Shown piece after piece: positions 32,037-44,255 of a DNA stretch of 64,000 bases. The stretch is taken from contig JAINUF010000028.1 of the NCBI GenBank assembly GCA_029718625.1, forward strand, positions 449,492 to 513,491, in the 5' to 3' direction. The notes under the pieces are model-generated. The model was not told the DNA's origin. It was given only the letters and a program-made list of their open reading frames with translations, and searched no databases. The first letter of the stretch is position 1. Each line of letters starts with the position of its first letter. The position numbers and the translations under genes were made by a program. The stretch comes from Synaphobranchus kaupii. Lineage: Eukaryota; Chordata; Actinopteri; Anguilliformes; Synaphobranchidae.

Positions 32037-35000
32037 ATGGACCCAGCCGATCTGGAACAGATTCGCCACGCCTTCTCCTGCCAAACTGCGGTCAGCGACC
32101 AACAGGGCCGTCGTTTGGATGACGTTCTGGAAGGAGTTAGGGGCATCACGGAGCAGGTAGCCCAACTTTCGCTCCACCAACCGCTACCGCGGATTCCTGC
32201 CAACCCAACTCCTCCCGCTCCTGAACCTCCTCCGGAGGCTCCGGCTCCCACTTCTAGCCGTGAGCCCCGAGTACAACACCCCGAGTTATATCGCGGGGGG
32301 TTGGGGAGATGTCGGGAATTTCTACTTAAATGTGACATAGTGTTTCGTATGCAGCCCTCCTCCTTCGCCTCTGACCCCAGCAAGATCGCGTTCATCATGA
32401 GCAGCTTGGGAGGGAGCGCCCTGGAGTGGGCTACATCCATCTGGGACAGCCAGGCCCCGTTATGCATCAACTTCGCAGCCTTTACCGCAGAAATGCGGCG
32501 TGTGTTTGAACACCCGACCTGTGGGCGAGACGCTACCCAACGTCTGCTTCAAGTTCGTCAAGGCAACCGCAGCGTCGCAGAAATGGCCATTCAGTTTCGT
32601 ACCCTCGCCGCGGAGTCCGGATGGAATGACACCTCCCTCCAGGGGGCTTTCCGCCAAGCTCTCAGCGAGGAACTCAAGGACCAGCTTGCCACTCGGGAGG
32701 AGTCCAACTCCCTCAATAGCCTCATCAGCCTCGCTATAGCCATTGATAATCGTCTCCGCATCCGGGCCCGGGAGCGGGGAGGAAGCTCCGGGCGTCATTC
32801 ACTCTCCGTCGCTTCAAACGTTCGTTCACACTCCTCCGTCACTGGATCTAGGGCGCCGACGGGCGTTTCCGAGGAGGAGCCCATGCAACTGGGCAGAGTT
32901 GCGGTCAATCCCGAGGAGCGCCAACGCCGTCTGCGCACCAGATCCTGTTTTTACTGCGGCAAGCCTGGCCATCAGATCGCCTCCTGTCCCATCCGCCCAA
33001 AAAGAATGGGCTCGCCAGTTAAACTGGGCGTACTGACGAGCCCCATCATCCCCAACCATGCAGCCCAGGATCGCCTTATGTTCAAGGCTACCCTCCTTTG
33101 GAGGGACAAGACCGTGACCTCCTCGGCTCTAATCGATTCCGGAGCTGACGCCAACTTCATGGATATCACCTTTGCCAGGAGGGTCGGCATTCCCACGGAA
33201 CGTCTTACCTCACCCATTTCAGCTCTTGCTCTGGACGGTAGGAGTTTGGGGCTAGTTACCCACTCCACTGTTCCTATCCAACTTATTTTGTCTGGCAATC
33301 ATCGGGAGTCCATTCAACTGTTACTTATTAACTCCAAACAATCTGCTCTTGTTTTAGGTCAGACCTGGCTCTGCCTCCACAACCCTCATATTGACTGGAA
33401 AGCCGGTCGCATCCTGGCGTGGAGTGCCCACTGTCTAGCCAGCTGTCTCCGTTCTGCTCTGCCCCCTCCGGGGTCCAGTAATTCCTGTTCTATGCAACCT
33501 ATACCTGATTTAACCAATGTTCCCAGCGAGTATCACGACCTCGCACAGGTGTTCTCCAAATCACGTGCTCTGTCCTTACCTCCTCACAGGCCGTACGACT
33601 GCGCCATTGACCTACTGGCTGGAGCTAAACTGCCATCTGGACGCCTCTACAGTCTGTCTGGACCAGAGAAACTAGCCATGGAGGAATACATCCACGACTC
33701 CCTCGCTTCGGGTATTATCCGTCCCTCCTCATCCCCAGTCGGTGCAGGGTTCTTCTTCGTAGGGAAGAAGGATGGCTCTCTGCGACCCTGCATCGACTAC
33801 CGGGGACTCAACCAGGTCACCATCCGTAACAAATACCCTCTTCCCCTCATTAACACCGCCTTTGAACCCCTCTCGCCAGCGGTTACGTTCACCAAGCTCG
33901 ACCTCCGGAATGCGTATCACTTGGTGCGTATACGGGAGGGGGACGAATGGAAGACTGCTTTCAATACCCCGTTGGGCCACTACGAATACCTGGTGGTCCC
34001 CTTCGGCCTTACTAACGCCCCAGCAGTCTTCCAAGGCATGGTGAACGACGTCCTGCGTGATCTCCTGGGGAAGAGCGTATTTGTCTATATCGATGACATC
34101 TTGATTTTTTCTCAATCCCCTCAGGAACACGTTCTTCACGTCCGAGAGGTTCTCCAGCGGCTGCTGGAGAATCAACTTTTTGTTAAAGCAGAGAAATGTT
34201 CCTTCCATGTGTCTACTGTCCCGTTCCTCGGCTTCATCATCGAGGAGGGCAGTATCCGGGCGGACCCTGCTAAGATCAAGGCGGTGACAGAATGGCCCCA
34301 ACCCACCTCTCGCAAGCACCTTCAGCAGTTCCTTGGGTTTGCTAATTTCTATCGCCGCTTTATCCGTAATTACAGTGTCATTGCTGCTCCCCTTACTAAA
34401 CTCACTTCCGTTGCCCTGCCTTACTGTTGGAATTCCGATGCCCAGCGAGCATTCGAACTGCTCAAGGTCCGTTTTTCCTCAGCACCTATCCTCCGTCACC
34501 CGGACACTTCTCGTCAGTTTACCGTTGAGGTGGATGCCTCCGACACCGGCGTGGGGGCCATTCTGTCTCAACGGTCCGCCTCTGATAACAAGCTCCATCC
34601 CTGCGCATTCTTCTCCCGGAGACTGTCCTCCGCCGAGAGGAACTATGATGTCGGGGATCGGGAACTTCTGGCTATAAAACTGGCTCTTGAGGAGTGGCGC
34701 CACTGGCTGGAGGGGGCAGGTAATCCCTTTCTTGTTTTTACCGACCATCAAAACCTTATTTATTTAAAATCTGCCAAAAGGCTTAATGCTCGTCAGGCTA
34801 GATGGTCGTTATTTTTTGCCCGGTTTAATTTCTCTGTTTCTTACCGCCCCGGTTCCCGCAATATTAAGGCAGATGCCTTGTCCCGCATTTTTTCCCCCCC
34901 CTCCAGTCCTGCTGATCCGGAGCCCATTCTGCCGGCTTCCTGTGTGGTGGCTGCGGTCTCCTGGGAGATCGAGGGTATTGTGAAGGCCGCCCAGACTTCC

Positions 35001-36356
35001 CAACCGGACCCCCGCAATAACCCTAACTCCTGCCTTTTTGTCCCCAATTCCGTCCGCTCCCAGGTCCTCGAATGGGTTCACGCCTCGTGCCTGGCATGTC
35101 ACCCAGGTGCTGCCAGAACTATCGCCCTCGTCAGGAGGAGTTTCTGGTGGCCTACCCTTAAGGGGGATACCCGTGCCTTTGTCCTGGCCTGCTCGGTGTG
35201 CGCCAGGAGCAAGGCATCCCACCAGCCTCCCTCCGGTCTTCTCCTTTCCCTCCCCGTCCCTGGCCGTCCTTGGAGTCACATTGGTGTGGACTTTGTCACC
35301 GGTCTGCCGTTGTCAGAAGGTAACACCGTGATTCTGACAATAGTGGACCGGTTCTCCAAGGCGGTTCACTTTGTTCCCCTCCCCAAGCTCCCGTCCGCCC
35401 TTGAAACCGCTGAGCTCTTGGTGCTACATGTGGTCAGGCTGCACGGGATCCCCTCTGACATCGTGTCAGACCGTGGGCCCCAGTTCTCCTCCCGGGTTTG
35501 GAGGGCGTTCTGTGTAGCCCTGGGTGCCTCACCTAGTCTTTCCTCGGGTTTTCATCCCCAGTCTAACGGTCAGGCAGAGAGGGCGAACCAGGACCTGGGG
35601 GCCGCCCTGCGGTGCGTCACAGTGCGCAATCCCGCCTCTTGGAGCCGCTTTCTCCCCTGGGTCGAGTACGCTCACAACTCCCTTAAGAGTGCTTCTACAG
35701 GCCTATCCCCGTTTGAGTGTGCTTTAGGCTATCAACCCCCTCTTCTGTCGACCCAGGAGGCCGAGATAGCGGTCCCCTCAGTTAAGGCCCATCTCCTTAA
35801 ATGTAGACGCATATGGAGGCTCACACGCACCGCACTCCTTCGCTCCAACTCCCGTTCCCAACGTCTGGCGGACCTTCACAGGACCGCAGCCCCACGGTAT
35901 AGGGCCGGTCAGCAGGTCTGGCTCTCCACCGCTAATATCTCCCTTCCCTCCTCATCCAGGAAACTCCAGCCCCGCTTTATTGGTCCCTTCCCTATCATTT
36001 GTCTTATTAACCCCGTTTCAGTTAAACTTTCCCTCCCCGCCTCCATCAAGGTTTACCCTGTTTTTCATGTGTCCCAAATCAAGCCTGTCTCCTCCAGCCC
36101 CCTCAGTACCCCCACCATCCCTCCACCTCCCGTCCGAGTTATCGACAACGCCCCGGCCTACACGGTGAACCGTGTGATCGATATCCGCCGCAAGGGCCGG
36201 GGTTTCCAATACCTCGTCGACTGGGAGGGGTACGGTCCTGAGGAGAGGTCGTGGCTCCACAAGAGCCTTATCTTGGACCATTCACTCATCCAAGACTTCC
36301 ACAAGCTGTTCCCTGACAAGACCAGGCCTCCGGGTACGCCAGGTGGCGTACATTGA
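32037..36356 (+). CDS. Gag-pol polyprotein of Ty3/gypsy chromovirus, intact
   Basis: A single ORF of 1,439 codons. Domains in order: gag with a CCHC zinc knuckle ([14 protein letters not shown], about residues 304-317); aspartic protease with DSGA (about 367); reverse transcriptase with YIDD (about 684-687); RNase H ([12 protein letters not shown], about 831); integrase with an HHCC zinc finger and DDE residues (VDFVTGLP about 1,084, SDRGPQF about 1,145, NGQAER about 1,181); and a C-terminal chromodomain ([20 protein letters not shown], from about 1,380). Gag and pol are fused without a frameshift, as in many chromoviruses. It is integrated retroelement DNA that copies itself through RNA. The codon use is GC-rich, unlike the AT-rich surroundings. 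No inactivating mutation was found in the ORF. Confidence 0.95.
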   Translation: MDPADLEQIRHAFSCQTAVSDQQGRRLDDVLEGVRGITEQVAQLSLHQPLPRIPANPTPPAPEPPPEAPAPTSSREPRVQHPELYRGGLGRCREFLLKCDIVFRMQPSSFASDPSKIAFIMSSLGGSALEWATSIWDSQAPLCINFAAFTAEMRRVFEHPTCGRDATQRLLQVRQGNRSVAEMAIQFRTLAAESGWNDTSLQGAFRQALSEELKDQLATREESNSLNSLISLAIAIDNRLRIRARERGGSSGRHSLSVASNVRSHSSVTGSRAPTGVSEEEPMQLGRVAVNPEERQRRLRTRSCFYCGKPGHQIASCPIRPKRMGSPVKLGVLTSPIIPNHAAQDRLMFKATLLWRDKTVTSSALIDSGADANFMDITFARRVGIPTERLTSPISALALDGRSLGLVTHSTVPIQLILSGNHRESIQLLLINSKQSALVLGQTWLCLHNPHIDWKAGRILAWSAHCLASCLRSALPPPGSSNSCSMQPIPDLTNVPSEYHDLAQVFSKSRALSLPPHRPYDCAIDLLAGAKLPSGRLYSLSGPEKLAMEEYIHDSLASGIIRPSSSPVGAGFFFVGKKDGSLRPCIDYRGLNQVTIRNKYPLPLINTAFEPLSPAVTFTKLDLRNAYHLVRIREGDEWKTAFNTPLGHYEYLVVPFGLTNAPAVFQGMVNDVLRDLLGKSVFVYIDDILIFSQSPQEHVLHVREVLQRLLENQLFVKAEKCSFHVSTVPFLGFIIEEGSIRADPAKIKAVTEWPQPTSRKHLQQFLGFANFYRRFIRNYSVIAAPLTKLTSVALPYCWNSDAQRAFELLKVRFSSAPILRHPDTSRQFTVEVDASDTGVGAILSQRSASDNKLHPCAFFSRRLSSAERNYDVGDRELLAIKLALEEWRHWLEGAGNPFLVFTDHQNLIYLKSAKRLNARQARWSLFFARFNFSVSYRPGSRNIKADALSRIFSPPSSPADPEPILPASCVVAAVSWEIEGIVKAAQTSQPDPRNNPNSCLFVPNSVRSQVLEWVHASCLACHPGAARTIALVRRSFWWPTLKGDTRAFVLACSVCARSKASHQPPSGLLLSLPVPGRPWSHIGVDFVTGLPLSEGNTVILTIVDRFSKAVHFVPLPKLPSALETAELLVLHVVRLHGIPSDIVSDRGPQFSSRVWRAFCVALGASPSLSSGFHPQSNGQAERANQDLGAALRCVTVRNPASWSRFLPWVEYAHNSLKSASTGLSPFECALGYQPPLLSTQEAEIAVPSVKAHLLKCRRIWRLTRTALLRSNSRSQRLADLHRTAAPRYRAGQQVWLSTANISLPSSSRKLQPRFIGPFPIICLINPVSVKLSLPASIKVYPVFHVSQIKPVSSSPLSTPTIPPPPVRVIDNAPAYTVNRVIDIRRKGRGFQYLVDWEGYGPEERSWLHKSLILDHSLIQDFHKLFPDKTRPPGTPGGVH

Positions 36357-36367
36357 GGGGGGGGTAC

Positions 36368-37895
36368 TGTAACGTTCCGTTCCCCTCCTGTCCGTTTTCC
36401 ATGTTTTCCTTGTTTCCTCCGTGTCATGTTGGATCCCATGTCCGTGTTTTCCCCCTGGCTGTGGACTGGGCGTTTCCCTCGGGTTCATTTCGGCTTATTT
36501 TCCACTTTAACTTCCGCCTATCACTCTCCCCTCTCGTTACTCACATTCCTCACTGCTGTGCTTCGGCAATCACTCCCGATTGAACATCACACCTGTTTCT
36601 CATTTTCTCCTTCATTTCCTGCACCATTTAAACCCCTGGCTGGCTGCTAGTCGGCGCCAGTTCGTTAACTAACCAACCGTGTTTATGTCATGTCACGCTT
36701 CTGGTCCAGTATTCGTCAGCTTGCTGTCTGTTCCTGTTTACCTGGTTTGCAGTTTGGTAGCTATCCCTCCGAAACATTCTCTGTTGCATGCTACTTACCT
36801 GTCTCCCTTCAACCTCCAGACGCCACGGTTCCAGCCTCCCTGTAGCTGTGTCTTGTCCTCCCTATGTCACCTACCTCCTGAACTGCGGTTACGTTTCCAG
36901 TATCCCTGAATGTTAGCCGGCTTCTGCAAGATTGCCCGAGCCACGCCGCACCTTCTAACTCTGCGGAGCTTTCTTCAGCTACAGTCCTGTCTCAGTACCC
37001 TGCCATTAACCTCTGCTTTCTACCCCGTTAATCAAGCTACCTACCCAGTCCGGTTCCAGTCCAGCTCCAGCCCAGGTCTTGTCCAGTACCGGTGTTTCAT
37101 ACACCTCCGTTAAAGTCCAGTTCCGGCTTGGAGTAATTCCGTGCCGGCTTCCGTTTCCCTGAGTGGACCTCCCGGTCCAGTTCCAGTCCAGTTCCAGTCC
37201 AGTACCAGTCCTGTTCCGGTGTGTTGTACACCTCTGGTAAAGTCCAGTTCCGGCTTGGAACAAGTTCCGTGCCGGCTTCCGTTTTCCTGAGTGGACCCCT
37301 CCGGTCCAGTCCCAGTCCAGTTCCAGTCCAGTTCCTGTCCAGTACCAGTCCAGTTCCGGTGTGTTGTACACCTCTGGTAAAGTCCAGTTCCGGCTTGGAA
37401 CAAGTTCCGTGCCGCCTTCCGTTTTCCTGAGTGGACCTCCCGGTCCAGTTCCAGTCCAGTTCCAGTCCAGTTCCAGTCCAGTTCCGGTGTGTTGTACACC
37501 TCCGATCAAGTCCAGTTCCGGCTTGGAACAAGTTCCGTGCCGCCTTCCGTTTTCCTGAGTGGACCTCCCGGTCCAGTTCCAGTCCAGACCCGGTGCCACT
37601 ACTCCACCTTCCCTAACCAGTTCCGGCTAGGAACAGTAGGGCACTTCCGCACCCAGTCCGGCTTGGACTCCCAGTCCTGCACCCGCTTGGTTCCGGCTTG
37701 GAACCTACCTTGACTTTCAAGCCCAGCTCCGGCTTGGAGCGGTCCGTAAGGGACTCTATTTATGTTTAGTTAATTAACCTGTTTTCCTTTCCTGTACAGC
37801 TTTGGGACTACCCCAACGCTTAATAAAATTACCATTTTCTTGAATCTGCCTCCTGGTCGTTGCACTTGGGTTCGTCCCGTATCAGGATCGTAACA
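36368..37895 (+). mobile_element. 3' LTR of the Ty3/gypsy element
   Basis: 1,528 bp, starting TGTAACGTTCC and ending ATCGTAACA. It contains an internal tandem repeat (37,112-37,600) and an AATAAA signal near 37,822. This is long for the group. The polypurine tract lies directly before it. Confidence 0.9.
37112..37600. repeat. Tandem repeat inside the gypsy LTR
   Basis: About four units of 128-140 bp, each beginning near AAGTCCAGTTCCGGCTTGGA, with smaller CAGTCCAGTTC repeats inside. ORFs rich in Trp, Thr and Gly on the minus strand here are repeat artefacts. Confidence 0.88.
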
Positions 37896-38188
37896 CTTAC
37901 AGTCCTGGACAGAAAGCCAAATAGCCGTCACCACTGCTATGTCCTACGAACGCACAACTTGCTGAGCTGGGAAAACACCGTAAAACAGTGCAGATGTTTG
38001 TCTTCTTTATAAAACTCTAAATGGCCCCGCCCCCTCAGCACCTTCGTTAAGCAGAAATCTACAAACAGCTCAAGCAGGTCCGCAGTAAGGCTGCATAGTT
38101 ACAGGAAGGACAAGTGTTTTTAGTAACTCTGCATTCTCAGTTTCAACCACAGACGCCTGGACCACACTGCCGCCATACATACATACAT
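37896..38188 (-). promoter_or_regulatory. R2 upstream block with GC box and TATA-like box
   Basis: Homologous to 57,639-57,925 and 29,228-29,495. The GC box is at 38,036-38,023 and the TATA-like element at 38,013-38,006 on the minus strand. The 3' LTR replaces everything downstream in the direction of transcription, so any transcript from here would run into the retrotransposon antisense. Confidence 0.45.
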
Positions 38189-38754
38189 TAACTTTATATA
38201 TTTATTTTATTAAAGGATCCCCATTAGCTGGTAGCCATCGCAACCAGCTAATCTTCCTGGGGTCCAATATAAAAACACATACGAAAGCAACCACAAGTGA
38301 AACAAACAATTACCATTACCAAATTTAAAAATACAAACCTCATCTCAGAGACAGAAATGGCCAAAAACAAAAATATAAGTAAAAACAAATAAACAGAGGA
38401 CATGGAAAAACCAGAACAAACAGGAAACAGATTACATACCCAGATATCATTTGAGTTTCCTTTTGAAAGACAGTTTACTATGGATGCAGCAGATATCACG
38501 AGGCAAATTATTCCAGAGAGATAATGATCTATAAATAACTGATCGCTGTAGAGCCCTAGTTCTCGGATGAGGCCGCATGAGCTGACCACTGCTGGACCCT
38601 CTCGTGTTATGACCATGTACAGTACTGCTATATACAATTTGATCAGACAAAAAAACAGGAATTTGACCACTAATGACCGATCTGAACAGTGCAAGTATAT
38701 TATAATAGAACCTCTTCTCAACCTTAAGCCAGGAGAGGCGTGTGTGTCTTTGAT

Positions 38755-39809
38755 TCACGTTGATGCCCTGTTTTGGACAACCTGGAGTTTCCTGAGCTCC
38801 CCGCTTGCAGCAGATGACCAGACCACAGAACAATAGTCAAGGTGGCATAATGTCAGTCTTTGTACAATCTGGCATTGAAGAGGACGCGCAACAAACAAAG
38901 CACATTTCCTAGCAATGGCAATTGCTCTTCCCATCTTCACAACAATCCTATTAATGTGATGAGACCAAGACAGAGAGCCATCCAGCATCACTCCAAGGAG
39001 CTTAGGGCTTTCAACTTGTTCAACAGTTGCATTATACAACTTTAGATCGAGCTTTGGGTTACTGGATAACGTGTGCCTCGTTCCCATCACAATACTTTTT
39101 GTCTTCGAGATGTTAAGGACAAGTCTGTTACACTTTATCCAGTCATACCCAGCATTCAGTTCATTGGACAAAACTGAATTCAGTTCACTCCATGATGACG
39201 CAGCACAGGACAAAGGTGGAATCATCAGCGTAAAGCACCAAGCTGGCATGCTCAGTTGCGGAAGGTAGATCGTTAGTAAAGAAGACCAAAGGCCCCAAGC
39301 AACTTCCCTGTGGAACGCCACAGTCTACTGGACAGGCTGCCATTAAGACACACCCTCTGTGATCTAGAGGACAAATAACTTTGCAGCCACTGTATAGCAG
39401 AAGGTTCAAAACCGTGACATTTAAGTTTCGCAGTCAAGAGAGAATGGTCAATCACATCAAATGCAGCACTGAAATCTAACAACACAGCTCCCACCATCAT
39501 AGAGTTATCTATTGCTCTAAGCCAGTCAACAGTCATCTGTATTAGAGCAGTAGAAGCAGAATGGTCAGCTCCATATGCATGCTGAGACTTTGCTGTTAGT
39601 TTGTTATTCTTAAAATAGGCTTGGATTTGTGCATACACAATCTTTTCCATCACTTTGCTCAAAACAGGAAGAATACTTATAGGTCTAGAGTTGCCCCCAT
39701 TAAAAGCAGATTTGGTGTCCTTAGGTAATGGAATAAACTTAGCCTCCTTCCACAACTTTTGACACACTCCCACAAATGAACATCTATTAAGGATATGACA
39801 AACAGGCAT
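38755..39809 (-). pseudogene. LINE reverse transcriptase (broken)
   Basis: The RT core spans two or three frames: 39,809-39,273 with FIPLPKDTKS, RPISILPVLSKVME and LLDFSAAFDVIDHSLL; 39,409-39,185 with DCGVPQGSCLGPL and YADDST; then 39,321-38,755 with NRLVLNISKTKSIVMG and KLLGVMLDGSLSWS. The catalytic YADD is kept, but the frameshifts prevent a continuous product. Confidence 0.85.
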
Positions 39810-39832
39810 TGATATTAATAATAATCCCTTTT

Positions 39833-40979
39833 TTACACTCTGTGTAGCTTTGTGACCTGATTACGTAAGGAACAGTACCTACGCCTATCTTCAACTAAAC
39901 CAGAATTAACTGAGGCTTGTTTGGCAATGTCTCTCTCTGTCATTAAATTCAATAGCCTGGTGTCAATCCAAGGGGCGGATTTATTTTTGACAGTGAACTT
40001 TTTTAAGGAAGCGTGCTTATTTACAACACTCATGTACATCTCCATAAATAAATCCAATGCAATCTCTGGGTCATCCTTGCTACACACATCACGCCAATTT
40101 ATATTATATATCTCATCAATAAAACAGTCTGCCCTAAATCTCTTATAGGACCTTGTGAAAATAATTCTGGCCTTGGATTTAGGAACCTTAGTCTTCCTGG
40201 TGACAGCTATTATATTGTGGTCACTGAAACCCACAGGGACAGAGACAGCCCTGGAGCATTGGTCAGGAACATTTGTGTAAATGTGATCAATACATGTTAA
40301 TGAACTAATACCAGCCAAGTGGGAGGAGCTACAATTTGAGACCGATTACAAGCATGTGACATAGAAAGAAACTTACTCTTAATATTACATGATGGTGCCA
40401 ACCAGTCTACATTCATGTCACCTAGCAGGTAAATTTCTTTGTTTTCGTCTGTTATCCTATCAATCATCTCACATAACCCATTCATGTCACATAACCCAGA
40501 AATGTGCTATACAAATAAACTTGACTTGACTTGACTTCAGATACTGAGCATCCGCACTTGGAGGCCTGTAGAAAGAGCATACTCGAATTGGTTTTAAATG
40601 AGGTGAGTGGACTTGCACACATATAGCTTTGATGTTCTCCCTACTCAGATCATTGTGGAGTTTGACAGGGAAGTGATTTTGAACATAAATAGCCACTCCA
40701 CCTCCAAACCTGTTTTCTGTCCTGTCTGAAAATTGAGAACCCTCCAATAGCTACAGCAGCATCGGTGAAGGAATCATCCAGGTGGGTCTCAGAAACCGCA
40801 AATCTGTTAACACAGTTAGCCCTGACAAAACCCTCCAGTTCATGGCACTTAAAACGCAGGCTGCATACATTAGCATGCGGTAGCACTAGGCCCTTAGGAA
40901 GGCCCAGCCTAATGCGGGACATGTCAGTTGTGGAAATAGACATTGTAACAAAGTTACACAAGCATAAAACGAAAACCAC
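39833..40979 (-). pseudogene. LINE AP endonuclease (broken)
   Basis: Pieces at 40,979-40,650, 40,747-40,487, 40,485-40,297 and 40,318-39,833 carry the ETHLDDS, GDMNVDW and SDHN motifs of the apurinic-type endonuclease. A TTGAC microsatellite at about 40,515-40,540 and frameshifts break it. Confidence 0.8.
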
Positions 40980-43140
40980 TCAAAAATTGCACATCCTAAA
41001 AGACCCAAGGTGTTACCTTCGAGTCTCAAACTTGCAAAGATACAAACAAACGTATCGCTTCTTTGCCAATTCACTTAGGTTGTGGCTGAAGGACAACCAA
41101 CAATGCACACAGTGTTTAGACCAATACCCTGCATACTTTAGTGTCTCCTGTTTATTTTGTAGTTGTTTTGTTTATTTGTTTGATCATGATGTCTCATGTT
41201 GATTGCAGCAGCGTCCCGTCACTCATCACTATTGGGTTCAAATGTATTTGTATTAAGTCTGTTTCCTAAGTTCAGCAGTAATCTTAGTCCTTCGGAAGTT
41301 GTTGGGGCTCCTCGAGCATGTTATTGTTCAGTCACACTGTTAGTGTCAGTCAGCAGAGAACTCAGGATCCCTATCAAACGTTATTTTTACATCCCTCCTC
41401 GCATCTCAAATAGAAGGCGCTATATAACTGTGTTTAGTTGCTGAGTAATTGTGAACTGAGGAATGTCCTTGTGAAGTTTTCACCCAAGCAGGATGGGTTG
41501 CTTTGATATGTTATTAATGTTGGGATATTGCCATTTGCAGTGCACTTCTCTAAGAAAAGTTTAACTGACTGAAATGGACATGATGGAATTATCAGGGCAA
41601 AGGGGCGGTGCTAATTGTCCTTGTCATGTAAAGGAACAGAAAAACAAATAGAAAATCATGAAAACCTGTTTTATTTTGACAGTGCTTTTTGTAGAGTGTA
41701 TGCCCAGCTATTTCCTACTTAGAGAAAATAAACTCACAAGAGCATCAAGAATAAACAGGTAAAAACAAGCAGGTATTATAAATATACCAAACATTAAACA
41801 GTCAGAGAAAGAACACAAAAATACATGACTTTAAAGCCTGAATCTGAAATAAAACGATGTGTCTTTAATGCCATTTTTCAGGAGCTGCAGGTGTAATAAT
41901 ATACAGCCATTTAGATTTAGGTAAATAGCAGTATAATCCGAGAATCACATTGAGAAGGAAGACCGACACAGGTTGTTTTAGGTCGCTCATAAATACTTTA
42001 GATTAGTATCAACACACATCAAACCACAGATTACACACTTCCTGCTGTTCAGTCTGAAGCCCTTTTGCTCAGGAAGTGGGCAGGCCGAGATTGTTACATC
42101 TGTTATACATTTGACAAGCACTGATAATGGTTCTTTACAATGGAAATATCTTGCAAAATCTACATGTTTACCTACCTATTAATTACCTGAAAGCTTCCTT
42201 TAGCAAGACATATTGCAACAGTGGCATATTTGCATATTAACACGAACAATTATGAACTTAATTTTCTTCTTCCATCTCTAATTGAATTGCACTGCAGAGG
42301 CATGTAATGTGGACTTTTAGTTTGGTTTATCCATTCGATTGCAGCATCTGAGTCTACGTTGTGCAGATGCTCGCATAGACCACTGCAGAGTTTTCTTCTT
42401 GTTCCTGCAGAAATATGACATATTCAAATTGATGAATTTAGACCATGGAAAAATAGCCGTTGAAGAAGGCCATGAAAAAGTAAAGATAAATTATTTACCA
42501 ATATTTGTGAATTAAAACGAATTTGAGCGTTACTGTATTATTTTTAAACAAAGAAAGGTGGACCATCCCTATACGAAGTTTAATCATTTTTTATTGGTTG
42601 TATGAATATGATATGCAACGCCGATATGTAAATTGACAGAAGAAAATCTTTTTGTATTATCCAGAGCACCTCAGGGAATATACTTACTGAGCGAGACTGG
42701 GTGTTAAACTGCCTCCGTTGTTGTGTGTGTCGGTCTGTAACACCAAACAATGATGAACGATCAAAAAGTAATTAAATAAAGAATGAGTAGTTTCTACTAA
42801 CTGGATTTCTCCAGTACCAGTAGCAATACCTTCTACTACCACTCACATACGTATAATTATAGTAAGTAATTATTACGTGCACAATCATAGTCCTTATACT
42901 AAAAACAACATGATGAATGATGTGATTGTTGCCTGTTACATTGTTAGTCGTGCATCTTTAAAAACAGCAGTGCATTCATGGACCTTAGTTGTGGACGGAC
43001 ATTTATTTTTATTTGTATAATTTGGCGCCTAACACGGGGTTGTCTATATCCAATCCCCTTCCCAATTTGGAATGTCCAATTGTCTCCCCAAACCACATTC
43101 ATGAACCAACCCCAGTGCACTAGACACAGGTTATCTTTAC

Positions 43141-43165
43141 CTCAGTGTAAACCCACGGCTTTCCT
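43141..43165 (-). CDS. Possible extra 3' exon of R3
   Basis: The minus strand shows an acceptor (CCGTCCGGTTTCAG), 25 nt, then a donor (CTGAG|GTAAAG). In the phase left by exon 9 it would add EESRGFTL. A further candidate exon with a stop lies near 42,690. It is kept in the duplicate at 61,377-61,353. Weak evidence: short, and based only on splice signals. Confidence 0.25.
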
Positions 43166-44062
43166 CTGAAACCGGACGGACAATTGAGCAGCTTGGACAT
43201 GATATGGTCTCACGGTCAAATAAATCGCGAGATTTCATGAAACTGCACGTGGCGATTAGGTTCCCTTGGTTAGTCGTTTGGTCTTTATCCACGGCCAGGT
43301 AACGCTTTTTACACTTTTGAAGTTTGTTGTAAAACAAAAGCTTTAAACATATTGGCCAAATTCGACAATGAGGAATAATGAGGTGTCAAAGATTTAAAAC
43401 TGATTTTTTATATTTTTTAACAGCCTGGGAGTGACTGAGTCTGTATATGGCCGGTACCTTGCTCCATCTGGCCCTCTGGCTTTCGATATGAATATCTTCA
43501 GACAGAGCCTATAGAAATCCCATAGAAAAGCCCATAGATCTAACTCCATAGAAAAAAAGCGAACGCTGTAACTTCGAGCCGTTTTGTGGCCGAACTGAAT
43601 CGAGTTGAGTAATTCTGAAAGTCTTAAAGTTACATCTGTAATCAAAGAGAATCATTTTTTAGGCCAAAAATAAATAAAACCACTATAAGAAAATAACATT
43701 AATAATAATTTAAAAATAATTTTAAAAACAATTAAAATAAAGTTAAATTGTTGGTGATTTTAATTGTTCTGATGCTGCAGTTTTGCACATTTATATTTTT
43801 ATGCATTTATTTATTTTTCTTTGTTATGATGCAATATTATGTTCTATTTTATGAGTGTCTCTTTTGTTTTGAAATGTTCAACTACGCACTGTGTTTATTG
43901 TACAATTTATTTCAAGACATAAAAATGCCCTACTTTCAATGCACATGTATAACAGCGTCTTAATGTTTTTACATTTATTTTTAAGTAGTTTTTATAACAA
44001 ACAAAATGCTAAATAATGTTATTTTGGTAATTACAAGGTAGAGTAAGATTCCTTTGAACAAT

Positions 44063-44255
44063 TTAAGTGATAGATGTGCACAAACACCAATCATTTGTCA
44101 AAATATCGCTAACTTTGGCCGATTTTGAAAAACCGGAAATGCTACTGAATGAAGAGCCGTTTGGGAGCCGAAAGTGCCGGCTCTTATTGGTGAGATGAAC
44201 CAAATGATCTGACTCACTGAAAAAATGCCCATCACTAACGTCAATACAAACTAGT
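44063..44255. mobile_element. hAT-like element, right end only
   Basis: GAGCCGTTTGGGAGCCG and the end ATGCCCATCACTA match the right part of the element at 61,969-62,731. The left part is deleted in this copy. Confidence 0.5.

Larger units (their letters stand above)
31794..37895 (+). mobile_element. Ty3/gypsy chromovirus-type LTR retrotransposon
   Basis: Order: 3' piece of the 5' LTR (31,794-32,016), a leader of only 20 bp, one gag-pol ORF (32,037-36,356), a polypurine tract GAGGGGGGGG (36,355-36,364), and a full 3' LTR (36,368-37,895) starting TGTAACG and ending CGTAACA. The identity of the LTR portions points to a young insertion. Left flank is an Ig exon of R2, right flank is receptor promoter sequence, so the two flanks do not belong to one simple insertion site. 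Confidence 0.92.
31188..38036 (-). pseudogene. R2: activating-type Ig receptor copy, 5' half lost
   Basis: Remaining parts on the minus strand are the last Ig exon (31,793-31,648, cut at its 5' end), an intron, and a terminal exon with transmembrane segment, short tail and stop (31,369-31,188). The homologous upstream block (GC and TATA boxes) lies at 37,896-38,160. The signal-peptide exon and the first three Ig exons expected between them are missing; a Ty3/gypsy element fills the junction. A LINE further splits the upstream region. As it stands the gene cannot make a secreted-pathway receptor from its own promoter. Confidence 0.7.
38189..41035 (-). mobile_element. CR1/L2-like LINE, frameshifted
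   Basis: Read on the minus strand: an AP-type endonuclease in pieces (40,979 to about 39,833; ANVCSLRFKCHELEGF, AVSETHLDDSF, GGGVAIYVQ, LLGDMNVDW, GFSDHNIIAV), then reverse transcriptase (39,809 to about 38,755; RPISILPVLSKVMEKI, SAAFDVIDH, CGVPQGSCLGPL, LVLYADDST) and a C-terminal region (PLSLWNNLP-like) to 38,447. The frame changes several times, so it is dead. The 3' end on the minus strand (GACCCCAGGAAGATTAGC, AATGGGGATCC, then AATAAA repeats) is typical of fish LINEs. It splits the R2 upstream region. The clade (CR1, L2 or Rex1) is uncertain. Confidence 0.88.

Noticed and set aside
32003..36439. Many ORFs of 60-200 codons on the minus strand and in other frames
   Set aside because: Shadows of the GC-rich gag-pol frame.
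37006..37616. ORFs with repeated Trp/Thr/Gly or Pro/Val/Ser peptides
   Set aside because: They are reading frames through the tandem repeat of the gypsy LTR.
43748..43963. 71-codon hydrophobic ORF repeated at 62,234
   Set aside because: Conserved only because the whole region was recently duplicated; AT-rich, no start context or domain.
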